From assembly GCF_019635935.1 (NCBI RefSeq), contig NZ_JAHBYN010000001.1, positions 992,001 to 1,056,000 on the forward strand: DNA of 64,000 nt, written 5' to 3'. Source of the stretch: Parvibaculum sp. (lineage in GTDB: Bacteria > Pseudomonadota > Alphaproteobacteria > Parvibaculales > Parvibaculaceae). Both the position numbers and the translations under genes were made by a program. The stretch's first letter is position 1, and every line of letters starts with the position of its first letter. Below, piece after piece: positions 9,487-17,821 of this stretch. The notes under the pieces are model-generated. The model did not search any database. It saw only the letters and a list, made by a program, of their open reading frames with translations, and was not told the origin of the DNA.

Positions 9487-10085
9487 CGGTGCCCGGAAAA
9501 AACGCGGCGGCCCTTTTCTGGGCCGCCGCAATCGCGCTCTGCCTCGGTTTCGGCATCTGGCAAGCCGGTCAGGGCGTCTACATCAAGGCAAAGGCCGAAC
9601 TTGCCCAGATATTGCTCGAACGCGCCTGGCAGCGAACTTTGATAGACGGCAACTCACACAAGGCATGGCCCTGGGCCGACACATGGCCGGTCGCAATGCT
9701 CGAAGCACCCGCGCATGGCAGGCGGCAGATCGTGTTGTCGAACGCGAGCGGCGAGGCACTTGCGTTCGGACCGGGGCATTTGCTCGGCTCGCCCTTGCCC
9801 GGCGCCGGCGCCGGCGGCACGTCGGTAATTGCCGGTCATCGCGACACTCATTTTTCTTTTTTGCGCAACCTCAAAAGTGACGATGTCGTCATTCTGACGA
9901 CAGCCAATGGGTTGGCGCGACGATATATCGTCGACGGCGCCGACATTGTCGATGCACGTCTGACTCAAATAGACCCGAGTGCAGAAACCGGCATCGCGCT
10001 TGTGACCTGCTACCCCTTCGACGCAACGGAACGCGGAGATTTGCGCTACGTCGTTTTTGCAACGCCAGCGCCTGATGCGATCTGA
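9483..10085 (+). CDS. Class GN (Gram-negative) sortase
   Basis: A 200-residue transpeptidase with an N-terminal membrane anchor (ALFWAAAIALCLGFGIW) followed by the sortase beta-barrel. The catalytic residues are His119 in AGHRDTHFSF, Cys176 in LVTCYPF and Arg188 in GDLRYVVFA. Sortases cleave the sorting motif of surface proteins and join them to a nucleophile; the acceptor in Gram-negative bacteria is not known to me. The GTG start at 9483 overlaps the stop of the target gene, implying translational coupling; a GTG at 9489 is the alternative. The dedicated histidine kinase and response regulator found with many of these pairs are not adjacent here. Confidence 0.9.
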   Translation: MTVPGKNAAALFWAAAIALCLGFGIWQAGQGVYIKAKAELAQILLERAWQRTLIDGNSHKAWPWADTWPVAMLEAPAHGRRQIVLSNASGEALAFGPGHLLGSPLPGAGAGGTSVIAGHRDTHFSFLRNLKSDDVVILTTANGLARRYIVDGADIVDARLTQIDPSAETGIALVTCYPFDATERGDLRYVVFATPAPDAI

Positions 10086-10262
10086 AATCAGGAAAGATTG
10101 ATCCGGCCTGGAAGTTCATCCGTACAGATCGTCTGCGGCCCGCGCATTCACAAGGCAAGACGGCGGTTTTCCCAAATCTGCTTGACCCGCGAGATGCAAT
10201 TTAGCCGTATAGGATACAGGGTGTGCGTGAGCCGATATTGGCTCGTGGAAGGCGGCGAAAGT

Positions 10263-10901
10263 TTGGGACTTGAAGACTACAGGCGCTCTGTCAGCGAAAC
10301 GAAGCGCGCGGCTATCCTGAAAGCGGCGCGGCAGAATTTCCTGACCGGAGGTTACAGCAAGGCAGCAATGGCGGAAATCGCGCGTGACGCCGATGTTTCG
10401 ACAGCAACGCTCTACAAACATTTTTCGTCGAAAGAAACGCTTTTCAGGGCAGTCATCGAGGAAGCCTATGGTGGCATCGATGAACGTCCGATCTCCGACA
10501 TCGGCGACGCGTCCGCGCACGACGTCCTGCGCGGCATCTGCCGCATCTATCTCCGTCAACAATTCGAAGATCAGATGAACGGCCTGTTGCGCATGGTCAT
10601 CGGCGAGGTGCCGACATCGCCGCAATTGGCACAAGAGGTTTTCACGCGTGGCGTCACCGTGCGCTACCGACAATTCAGGAAAGTGCTCGATGCACTGGTC
10701 GCGCGTGGCGACCTTGCGCCGCACGACACCGAAACGAGTGTGCGCCAACTGGGAGGGATGGTGAAGGAATTCATCGTCTGGCCGGCGCTCTTCACGAAAG
10801 ACTACAGCATACCGGACGACATCGACGATACGATCGGTGCCTGCGTGAGCGCCTATCTCTCGATCTACGGCCATCGCACCGCCGCAAGAATAACCGGATA
10901 G
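10263..10901 (+). CDS. TetR/AcrR-family regulator (paralogue 1 of tandem pair)
   Basis: A TetR-family repressor of 212 residues. The start is placed at TTG 10263 because LGLEDYRRSVSETKRAAIL aligns directly with the start of the neighbouring paralogue and a possible promoter (TTGACC at 10182, TATAGG at 10208, with a long 20-bp spacing) lies upstream of it; the frame stays open to 10098. The helix-turn-helix reads MAEIARDADVSTATLYKHF, identical in both paralogues. The C-terminal domain (AefR-like, with FIVWPALF) binds an unknown ligand. Eleven bases separate it from the next gene. Its relation to the sortase genes upstream is only positional. Confidence 0.85.
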   Translation: MGLEDYRRSVSETKRAAILKAARQNFLTGGYSKAAMAEIARDADVSTATLYKHFSSKETLFRAVIEEAYGGIDERPISDIGDASAHDVLRGICRIYLRQQFEDQMNGLLRMVIGEVPTSPQLAQEVFTRGVTVRYRQFRKVLDALVARGDLAPHDTETSVRQLGGMVKEFIVWPALFTKDYSIPDDIDDTIGACVSAYLSIYGHRTAARITG

Positions 10902-10912
10902 GGAGAATTCAA

Positions 10913-11536
10913 TTGGGACTCGACACCCATAGAAGAAACGTCAGCGAGCGGAAGCGCGCATCCATTCTCGAGGCGGCGCGCAACAGCTTTCTCGAAAACG
11001 GTTACAGCCGCGCCGGCATGGCGGAAATCGCACGCGACGCGGATGTGTCGACGGCGACGCTCTACAAGCATTTTTCGTCGAAGGAAGAGTTGTTCTCCGC
11101 CGTGGTCAAACATGCCGGCCGGTCAGTCGCCAACTATACGGGCCTGGTTGCCCCCGACGACACAGCGCGCGACATTCTCTACAAACTTTGCAAGGCCTAT
11201 ATTTCCGTCCAGTACGACCACAACGTCAACGCATTGATGCGCATCGTCATTGCGGAAGTTCCGAGCGCGCCGAAACTGGCCGCCGAGATGTACGAGGTCA
11301 TCGGCAACCGCCGCAACGAAGGTTTGATGGCGGTTATCGACGCAATGATCGAGCGCGGCATGCTGCGTCCGCATGACAGCTCCTTCGGTGTGCGGATCGG
11401 TGCCGGCATGCTGAAGGAATTCTTCGTCTGGCCGGCCTTGTTCGACGCCAACTTCCAGATACCCGAAGACGCCGAAGACAAGATCGAAGCCTGCATCGAC
11501 GCCTATTTGAAGCTCTACGGCCCCACCGCGTCCTGA
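10913..11536 (+). CDS. TetR/AcrR-family regulator (paralogue 2 of tandem pair)
   Basis: A 207-residue TetR-family regulator starting at TTG 10913 after GGGAGAATTCAA, a reasonable ribosome binding site. The DNA-reading helix region is the same as in paralogue 1, while the ligand domain has diverged (KLAAEMYEVIGNRRNEGLM, then FFVWPALFDANFQIPEDAEDK). Tandem duplication followed by sensor divergence is the simplest explanation; they may form heterodimers or compete for the same operator. The 3' end overlaps the convergent methyltransferase gene by 22 bp. Confidence 0.87.
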   Translation: MGLDTHRRNVSERKRASILEAARNSFLENGYSRAGMAEIARDADVSTATLYKHFSSKEELFSAVVKHAGRSVANYTGLVAPDDTARDILYKLCKAYISVQYDHNVNALMRIVIAEVPSAPKLAAEMYEVIGNRRNEGLMAVIDAMIERGMLRPHDSSFGVRIGAGMLKEFFVWPALFDANFQIPEDAEDKIEACIDAYLKLYGPTAS

Positions 11537-12324
11537 CGGGTCGCCAGAAACGCATAGCGGTTGACGCTGAAAAAGAATTCGCCGCGCTCGATCAGCCGGA
11601 GCTGATCGTCATACCAGGCCTGAACCTCGACTTCCGACAGACCGTATCTCGCGCCGTTGCCGCGCGCATAGCCATGGATCGCGCGCATGATGCCGGCGGC
11701 GTATGACACCGGCTGCCAATGCGGCGAAAGCATCGGCACGATCTCGACACGGGCAACCGTGAAACCGGCGCGCCTGAAAAGCGGCGCGAGCCTGGCCGGC
11801 AAATGCGGATCGGCCAGATGCCCGTCCCAGCACGCAAGCACACGACCCATGCGCGCCTCGTCGGAGGAGTGCCAGACGATACTGCGCCAGTCCGTGTCGA
11901 GCACCAGCGCCCGCCCGCCGGGCCGCAACACGCGATGCAATTCGGAAAGCGCCGCCGGCATGTCGGCAACATATTCGTAAACCTGCGTCGACACCGCCGC
12001 ATCGAACCAGGCATCCGGAAATTTCAAGGCGCAGGCATCGCCCTCGACGCATTCGGCCTGCGGCAATGCCGCGAGCCGCGTGCGCGCCATCTTGATCATC
12101 GCCGCCGCCGCGTCGAGACCGACGACGCGGCCCGTATCGCCGACCAGCCGCGCCAGGTCCTGCGCCAGCAGACCGGGGCCGACGCCGATATCGATGATCC
12201 GCTCGCCGGGCTTCGGCGACAGCATGTCGAGCACGCGGGCGCGCTGGCCGACGACATCGGGCGTCAGATACATCGCCTCGACGGATTTGGCCGCCGCATC
12301 GTCGAATTCGATCATGCCGCTCAT
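11515..12324 (-). CDS. Class I SAM-dependent methyltransferase (UbiE/Methyltransf_11 type)
   Basis: A 269-residue Rossmann-fold methyltransferase. The SAM motif I is IIDIGVGPGLLAQDLA near residue 43, the acidic ribose-binding residue is in VVGLDAAAAMI, and the post-I region reads VEGDACALKFPDAWFDAAVS. The substrate is unknown; the motif style resembles small-molecule methyltransferases rather than RNA enzymes. Its ATG overlaps the stop codon of the preceding PH-like gene (ATGA), so the two are translationally coupled. The gene end overlaps the convergent TetR gene. Confidence 0.87.
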   Translation of the reverse strand: MSGMIEFDDAAAKSVEAMYLTPDVVGQRARVLDMLSPKPGERIIDIGVGPGLLAQDLARLVGDTGRVVGLDAAAAMIKMARTRLAALPQAECVEGDACALKFPDAWFDAAVSTQVYEYVADMPAALSELHRVLRPGGRALVLDTDWRSIVWHSSDEARMGRVLACWDGHLADPHLPARLAPLFRRAGFTVARVEIVPMLSPHWQPVSYAAGIMRAIHGYARGNGARYGLSEVEVQAWYDDQLRLIERGEFFFSVNRYAFLATRQDAVGP

Positions 12325-12779
12325 GCGCCTTCGCCTCCTTGATGTGCCGCGACGATGCGCGCCACCGCCGCCGGATCGCCGAGATCGGCAATGAGATGCC
12401 GTTTGCCGTTGCCAAGCGTCACGGCGAGCGCCCCGCCGCCGAAAAGCCGCTGCGCGATCGAGGGTCGCACCTGCACGGCAGCAATGTCACGCAGCGGCAA
12501 TGCAAGCCGCCGCCGCCACGGGAAACCCCATTGCGCATCGAGTGCGCCGGCCGCGACCGCAACGCGCAAGCTCCGCGCCCGCATGAACGCATGCAGAAGC
12601 AGCAACGGCACCACGACTGCCTCGATCGCGAGCGCAACGCTGCGAATGGCGGCGAGCGGCGGCTCGCGTGTATCCGCCCAGAAATAAACGCCCGCCCAGA
12701 CCGCCGCCACGACAAGCGACGGCAGGTAAATCGTCCAATGGGCGCGGAAAAGCACCGGCGCGGCGGCGGGATCGGTCAT
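12321..12779 (-). CDS. PH-domain-like inner-membrane protein of unknown function
   Basis: A 152-residue protein beginning MTDPAAAPVLFRAHWTIYLP, with two hydrophobic helices (about 15-35 and 45-65) followed by a soluble beta-rich region (LRVAVAAGALDAQWGF, LPLRDIAAVQVRPSIAQRLFG, GALAVTLGNGK). That layout matches bacterial PH domain (YdbS-like) membrane proteins. A GTG 60 bases upstream could extend it by 20 residues, but the ATG fits the family better, although its ribosome binding site is weak. It overlaps the following methyltransferase by 4 bp. Confidence 0.75.
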   Translation of the reverse strand: MTDPAAAPVLFRAHWTIYLPSLVVAAVWAGVYFWADTREPPLAAIRSVALAIEAVVVPLLLLHAFMRARSLRVAVAAGALDAQWGFPWRRRLALPLRDIAAVQVRPSIAQRLFGGGALAVTLGNGKRHLIADLGDPAAVARIVAAHQGGEGA

Positions 12780-12978
12780 GACCCGCAGAATTGCAGATGG
12801 TCCGCCGCTTGGGAAGCGCCGGAAGCCGCCGGATTCCACCCCGCCGCCGATTTCGCGGGCATGAGCGGCAGCGCCGGGCTACAATCGAAACCGGCCGCGA
12901 AACGCGGGGCCCCGACGATATGTGCGGGCCTTCGAGACGACGCCCGCACCCCCGACGCAAGCGACGACGGGAGGAAAC

Positions 12979-13107
12979 ATGACCGGCATAGTTCGGAACA
13001 CCGACGATACGCGACAGGGCGAGACGGGGCATGGCGTGCGTTATGTGCTCGGCTTCTCGCTCTTCGCCGCCTGGGCGGCGCTGAGCCTGATCGTAATTTT
13101 CAGCTGA
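12979..13107 (+). CDS. Small single-pass membrane protein (42 aa)
   Basis: A short gene with a strong GGGAGG site six bases before ATG at 12979. The product has a polar N-terminus (MTGIVRNTDDTRQGETGH) and one transmembrane helix (RYVLGFSLFAAWAALSLIV). The GH-VRYVL-x-FSL pattern recurs in small alphaproteobacterial membrane proteins of unknown role, so I judge it real. It lies upstream of uvrB in the same direction with a 45-base gap. Function unknown; size and topology suggest a small subunit or regulator of a membrane complex. Confidence 0.7.
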   Translation: MTGIVRNTDDTRQGETGHGVRYVLGFSLFAAWAALSLIVIFS

Positions 13108-13152
13108 CGCGCACTCTGGCGAATCCGCGCGCCGCGCCCCATATTGGGCGAC

Positions 13153-15471
13153 ATGGCGCGCGATAAATTCAAATCCTTCGGGCGGGGCTCCGAACGGCCC
13201 CTCCCGGCGAAGGGTGCTTCAGGCTTTGCCGAGGCGCCGGGGGCTAGTTTTGTGCCCGCGGGCGCGGCCGACCGCGAAACCTGGGCCGGCGCGCTGAAGG
13301 GCGACCCGGAACACTGGCCGCTCTTCGAACCGCACCGTCCCGAACGCCCGGCGAAATCCGAAGGCGGCCGTCCGATGAAGCTGGTGTCGGAATATGAGCC
13401 GGCCGGCGACCAGCCGACCGCCATCGCCGAACTGGTCGAAGGCGTCGAAAAGGGCGAGAACGACCAGGTGCTGCTCGGCGTCACCGGCTCCGGCAAGACC
13501 TATACGATGGCGCAGGTGATCGCCCGCACCCAGCGCCCGGCGCTGATCCTCGCGCCCAACAAAACGCTGGCCGCCCAGCTCTATGGCGAGTTCAAGAGCT
13601 TCTTCCCGGAAAACGCGGTGGAGTATTTCGTCTCCTATTACGACTACTACCAGCCGGAAGCCTATGTGCCGCGCACCGACACCTATATCGAGAAGGAAAG
13701 CTCGATCAACGAGCAGATCGACCGCATGCGCCACGCGGCGACGCGCGCCCTGCTCGAACGCGACGATGTGATCATCGTCGCCTCGGTGTCCTGCATCTAC
13801 GGCATCGGCTCAGTCGAGACCTATTCGGCGATGACCTTCGGCGTGAAGCGCGGCGAGCGGCTCGACCGCAAGCAGCTGATCGCCGACCTCGTGGCGCTGC
13901 AATACAAGCGCAACGACCAGTCCTTCGTCCGCGGCACCTTCCGCGTGCGCGGCGACACGGTCGAGATTTTCCCGGCGCATTACGAGGACCGCGCCTGGCG
14001 CGTCTCGCTGTTCGGCGACGAGGTCGAGGAGATCGCCGAGTTCGATCCGCTGACCGGCCAGAAGAGCGGCAAGCTCGACGAGATCAAGCTCTACGCCAAC
14101 TCGCACTACGTGACGCCGCGCCCGACGCTCAATCAGGCGATCGAGGAGATCAAGCACGACCTTCAGGTGCGCCTGCAGGAGCTGAAGGGCCAGGGCAAGC
14201 TGCTGGAAGCGCAGCGCCTCGAACAGCGCACGCAATTCGACATCGAGATGATGGAAGCGACCGGAAGCTGCGCCGGCATCGAGAATTATTCGCGCTACCT
14301 GACCGGCCGCAAACCCGGCGAGCCGCCGCCCACCCTCTTCGAATACCTGCCCGACAACGCGCTGGTCTTCGCCGACGAAAGCCATGTGACCGTGCCGCAG
14401 ATCGGCGGCATGTTCCGCGGCGACTACCGGCGCAAATCGACGCTGGCCGAATATGGCTTCCGCCTGCCCTCCTGCGTCGACAACCGGCCGATGCGCTTCG
14501 AGGAATGGAACGCGATGCGGCCGCAATCGGTCTTCGTGTCGGCAACGCCCGGCCCCTGGGAGATGGAGCGAACCGGCGGCGTCTTCGTCGAACAGGTGAT
14601 CCGCCCCACCGGCCTGATCGACCCGCCGACATTCATCCGCCCGGTCGCGACGCAAGTGGACGATCTGATCGCCGAATGTCACGAGGTGGCGGCGAAGGGC
14701 CAGCGCGTCCTCGTCACGACACTCACGAAGCGCATGGCCGAAGACCTGACCGAATATATGCACGAACAGGGCATCCGCGTCCGCTACATGCATTCCGACA
14801 TCGACACGCTGGAACGCATCGAAATCCTGCGCGACCTGCGCCTCGGCGCCTTCGACGTGCTGATCGGCATCAACCTGCTGCGCGAGGGCCTCGACATCCC
14901 GGAATGCGCGCTGGTGGCGATCCTCGATGCCGACAAGGAAGGTTTCCTCAGGTCCGAAACCTCACTGATCCAGACCATCGGCCGCGCCGCCCGCAACATC
15001 GACGGCCGCGTGATCCTCTATGCCGACAAGGTGACGGGCTCGATGGAGCGCGCCATCGCGGAAACCAACCGCCGCCGCGAAAAGCAGACGGCCTACAATA
15101 TCGAAAACAACATCACGCCGGAAAGCATCCGCCGCAACATCGGCGACATTCTCGAAAGCGTCTATGAGCGCGACCATGTGCGCGTCGATACCGGCGAGGC
15201 GGACGAAGCCTTTATCGGCCACAACCTCCGCGCCCATATCGCCGAACTCGAACGCAAGATGAAGGAAGCCGCCGCCGACCTCGAATTCGAAACGGCGGCG
15301 CGCCTGCGCGACGAAATCAAGCGGCTGGAAGCAACCGAACTCGCCATTGCCGACGACCCGATGGCGCGGCAATCGGCGGTCGAGGAAAGCGTGGCGCGGA
15401 CGGTGAAGCCGAAGGGGCGTTCGACAAGCGGAAAGCCGGGGACGCGGGCGGGGAAATACAAGAGGCGGTAA
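13153..15471 (+). CDS. uvrB: Excinuclease ABC subunit B
   Basis: UvrB, the damage-verifying helicase-like subunit of nucleotide excision repair that loads with UvrA and recruits UvrC. It has 772 residues from the ATG at 13153; a TTG nine bases earlier is possible. The catalytic body begins at about residue 75 ([17 protein letters not shown]), followed by Walker [11 protein letters not shown], the beta-hairpin [12 protein letters not shown], helicase motifs ([17 protein letters not shown]), and the C-terminal UVR coiled coil ([20 protein letters not shown]). The 74-residue proline-rich N-terminal leader is common in alphaproteobacteria. No LexA-type GTTC-N7-GTTC box was seen upstream. Confidence 0.97.
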   Translation: MARDKFKSFGRGSERPLPAKGASGFAEAPGASFVPAGAADRETWAGALKGDPEHWPLFEPHRPERPAKSEGGRPMKLVSEYEPAGDQPTAIAELVEGVEKGENDQVLLGVTGSGKTYTMAQVIARTQRPALILAPNKTLAAQLYGEFKSFFPENAVEYFVSYYDYYQPEAYVPRTDTYIEKESSINEQIDRMRHAATRALLERDDVIIVASVSCIYGIGSVETYSAMTFGVKRGERLDRKQLIADLVALQYKRNDQSFVRGTFRVRGDTVEIFPAHYEDRAWRVSLFGDEVEEIAEFDPLTGQKSGKLDEIKLYANSHYVTPRPTLNQAIEEIKHDLQVRLQELKGQGKLLEAQRLEQRTQFDIEMMEATGSCAGIENYSRYLTGRKPGEPPPTLFEYLPDNALVFADESHVTVPQIGGMFRGDYRRKSTLAEYGFRLPSCVDNRPMRFEEWNAMRPQSVFVSATPGPWEMERTGGVFVEQVIRPTGLIDPPTFIRPVATQVDDLIAECHEVAAKGQRVLVTTLTKRMAEDLTEYMHEQGIRVRYMHSDIDTLERIEILRDLRLGAFDVLIGINLLREGLDIPECALVAILDADKEGFLRSETSLIQTIGRAARNIDGRVILYADKVTGSMERAIAETNRRREKQTAYNIENNITPESIRRNIGDILESVYERDHVRVDTGEADEAFIGHNLRAHIAELERKMKEAAADLEFETAARLRDEIKRLEATELAIADDPMARQSAVEESVARTVKPKGRSTSGKPGTRAGKYKRR

Positions 15472-15474
15472 ACC

Positions 15475-15882
15475 TCACACCCCCATCAAATACTCCACCA
15501 GATCCTTCGCATCGAAGACGAGCGACACGATCATCGTCGCCAGCGCCGCGACGAACCAGACGCCGAAGACGCTCTTCTTCTCGATCTGCGGCCAGCGCTT
15601 GATGTAATAGACGACGACCGGCGTCCAGAAGACGAGATGCGTGACGCCCCAGAGCTTGTTCCAGCCCACCGTCATGCCGAGCGCCATCGTCGCGACGATG
15701 GTGACGACGAAGGACAGCAGCAGCCAGCGCGCCTCGGAGCGGAAGAAGGAAAAGACCAGGCTGCCGACGCCCAGCACGGCCAGCATCCAGTACATCCAGA
15801 GCTGCACCCATTGCGGCAGCGCCGCCACATAGGCGTCCTGCGCCGCCTGCGCCGCGATGAACGCTTCGATAAACCCGTCCAT
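15475..15882 (-). CDS. Four-helix membrane protein of unknown function
   Basis: A 135-residue membrane protein starting MDGFIEAFIAAQAAQD, chosen because AAGGAGG lies ahead of the ATG at 15882. It has an amphipathic N-terminus and four hydrophobic segments: LWMYWMLAVLGVGSLVF, WLLLSFVVTIVATMALG, LVFWTPVVVYYI and VWFVAALATMIVSLVF. I do not recognise the family. It ends 3 bases from uvrB on the opposite strand and is divergent from the PAP2-DUF368 gene. Confidence 0.7.
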   Translation of the reverse strand: MDGFIEAFIAAQAAQDAYVAALPQWVQLWMYWMLAVLGVGSLVFSFFRSEARWLLLSFVVTIVATMALGMTVGWNKLWGVTHLVFWTPVVVYYIKRWPQIEKKSVFGVWFVAALATMIVSLVFDAKDLVEYLMGV

Positions 15883-16026
15883 GACCTTCCTCCTTCGCCT
15901 GTCGTCGTTCGGGATCGCATATCCAGCAAGCAACATCATACAGGCGCAAGCCACGATTCCGCGACCGAACCGGAAATCCGCGGCCATCCGGACCCGGAAA
16001 ATTCGTGGCAAGCGGTGCGGGACCGC

Positions 16027-16032
16027 TATAAT
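16027..16032 (+). promoter_or_regulatory. -10 element TATAAT upstream of the PAP2-DUF368 gene
   Basis: A perfect TATAAT lies 15 bases before the ATG at 16048. Only a weak -35 (TTCGTG, 16002-16007, 19-bp spacing) is present. The predicted start site near 16039 would leave a very short leader before ATG 16048, or about 24 bases before ATG 16063. Confidence 0.45.
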
Positions 16033-16047
16033 CCATCGACTTTCACA

Positions 16048-17775
16048 ATGGGATTCGGCCCGATGGACCGCGAAGACGACACCGGCATCTTTGCCCCGCG
16101 CTGGAATGTCCGGCATCTCCTGATCTGGACCGGCGCGGCCTTCGTGCTGGCCGGATCGTGGTTCTGGCCGGAAACGCGGGCGCTCTGGGATGCGTTCGAC
16201 CTGGCGATCTTCCGGGCGTTGAACGCAACGGTGGCGGCGAGCGACGCAATCGCCTTTTTCTGGGCGCTGACCGGCGACCGTCGCTTCGACTATTTTTCCG
16301 CGCTGATCGTGCTCATCATCTATCTCGTCGTGATCTCGCGCGGCGACCTTGCGCGCTTTCGCTTCGGCGTCGCTTTTGGCGGCGTGGTCTCGATCCTGCT
16401 ACTGGTCATCATCGCCTTGCAGCGCGAGCTGATCGAGTATCCCCGCCCGTCGCCGACGCTGGTCCTCGACGCGACACATTCGATCCGCGATTTCATTCCC
16501 TGGTCGCGCGCCAAGGAAGCCTCCGCCACGTCCTTTCCCGGCGACCACGCGACAGTGATGATGATTCTGGCGCTCACCTGGGGCCTCGGCCTCGGCCGCC
16601 GCCTCGGTACGCTTGCCGCCGTGCTGACCATCGTCTTCGCCCTGCCGCGCATGGCGGCCGGCGCCCACTGGACGACCGACGCGCTGATCGGCGGCGGCTT
16701 CGTGACCCTGTTGACGGCGGCGCTGCTGCTCGGAACGCCGCTCGTCCACTATCTGCAGCGCGGTGTCCGCCTCGCCTCCGATCCGGCGGTGGATTTCTGG
16801 CTACTGGCCGTGTCGCGGCTCGGCCGCGAAGGACGCGACAATCCAAACCCCGCAAAACAGTTCATGCGCGGCATCTGCATCGGCGCGATACAGCTTGTCC
16901 CCGGCGCCAGCGCCGGCAGCATGGCGCTGGTACTCGGTCTTTACCGGCGGCTGATCGAGGCGGTGGCGCATCTGGACACCGAGTTCATCCGCCTGCTCGG
17001 ACGCGGCGAGTTTACCGCCGCGCTGCGGCGCGCCGATCTCGTTTTCGTGCTGCCGCTTCTCGGCGGCGGTATAGCGGCGGTGATCTTTTTCAGCCGCGTC
17101 GTACCGATTGAGCTTCTCGCGGCGGAAATACCGGAAATTACATTCGGCCTCTTCTTCGGCCTTCTCGCGGCAGCCGTCGTCGCATTGTTGAGGCGCAACG
17201 GCCTGCCCCACGGGATCGCATGGCTCTGGCTCGGCGCCGGCGTGGCTTGCGGCTTGGCGATGGGATTGCTGACGCCGGTCGACACCCCCAATGAAATCTG
17301 GTTCGTCTTCCTGTGCGGCGTGTTCACCGTCGCGGCGGCGATGATGCCCGGTCTGTCGGCGGCGCTGATCCTGCTGATCCTCGGCAAATACGCAACAACC
17401 CTCGAAGCAATCGCGAACGTCGATTTCCTCTACCTCGCGCCCTTCGCCGCCGGCGCGCTGGTCGGCGTCGTGTCGCTGTCGCGCCTGATCGCATCGCTCC
17501 TCCGGCGCCATGCGCAAACGGTCACGATTGCGGTGACGGGGCTGATGGGCGGTTCGCTGCTGGCGGTCTGGCCGTTCCAGCACCGCGAATACATGGAAGT
17601 CGGCGGCAAGATGCGCCTCGTTGTATCCGAGGCCTATCTGCCGCAGACCTTCGACACCGGCGTCGTCATGAGCCTTGCGGCGATGATCGCCGGCGCGGCG
17701 CTGTACCGCCTCCTCGACCGCCTGACGAAGATCGAGCCTGCGATCGAACCGGAGCGCGAACGGACGCTCGCGTGA
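16048..17775 (+). CDS. Fusion of PAP2 lipid phosphatase and DUF368 (PopT-type) polyprenyl-phosphate transporter
   Basis: A 575-residue multi-helix membrane protein. Residues about 25-235 form a PAP2 phosphatase with all three motifs: R-x6-RP (Arg126, Arg133, Pro134), SFPGDH (His167) and R-x5-H-x3-D (Arg201, His207, Asp211). From about 270 to 560 follows DUF368, with FMRGICIGAIQLVPGASAGS (Pro285) and the second repeat AAAMMPGLSAALILLILGKY (Pro434). PAP2 enzymes dephosphorylate lipid pyrophosphates such as undecaprenyl-PP; DUF368 proteins have been reported to move undecaprenyl phosphate across the membrane. Fusion suggests coupled carrier recycling (inference). ATG 16063 is an alternative start. 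Confidence 0.9.
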   Translation: MGFGPMDREDDTGIFAPRWNVRHLLIWTGAAFVLAGSWFWPETRALWDAFDLAIFRALNATVAASDAIAFFWALTGDRRFDYFSALIVLIIYLVVISRGDLARFRFGVAFGGVVSILLLVIIALQRELIEYPRPSPTLVLDATHSIRDFIPWSRAKEASATSFPGDHATVMMILALTWGLGLGRRLGTLAAVLTIVFALPRMAAGAHWTTDALIGGGFVTLLTAALLLGTPLVHYLQRGVRLASDPAVDFWLLAVSRLGREGRDNPNPAKQFMRGICIGAIQLVPGASAGSMALVLGLYRRLIEAVAHLDTEFIRLLGRGEFTAALRRADLVFVLPLLGGGIAAVIFFSRVVPIELLAAEIPEITFGLFFGLLAAAVVALLRRNGLPHGIAWLWLGAGVACGLAMGLLTPVDTPNEIWFVFLCGVFTVAAAMMPGLSAALILLILGKYATTLEAIANVDFLYLAPFAAGALVGVVSLSRLIASLLRRHAQTVTIAVTGLMGGSLLAVWPFQHREYMEVGGKMRLVVSEAYLPQTFDTGVVMSLAAMIAGAALYRLLDRLTKIEPAIEPERERTLA

Positions 17776-17821
17776 GCCCGCGGCGCCGCACGCGCCGAGG
17801 AAAGCTCCCGGAAGGAATGTT

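Noticed and set aside
7192..9531. A 779-codon open frame on the minus strand across the sortase target gene
   Set aside because: It is the antisense of a clear VIT/vWA gene with signal and sorting motifs; the translated frame is Arg/His/Gly-rich and matches no domain. Long antisense frames are expected in GC-rich DNA.
13108..13152. LexA (SOS) box before uvrB
   Set aside because: No GTTC-N7-GTTC or GAAC-N7-GAAC sequence with correct spacing was found here or directly before uvrC.
13153..13374. The 74-residue leader of UvrB as a novel domain fusion
   Set aside because: Low-complexity Pro/Ala/Gly-rich leaders before the UvrB body are common in alphaproteobacteria, so this is probably ordinary. 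An in-frame ATG at 13375 might also serve as a start.
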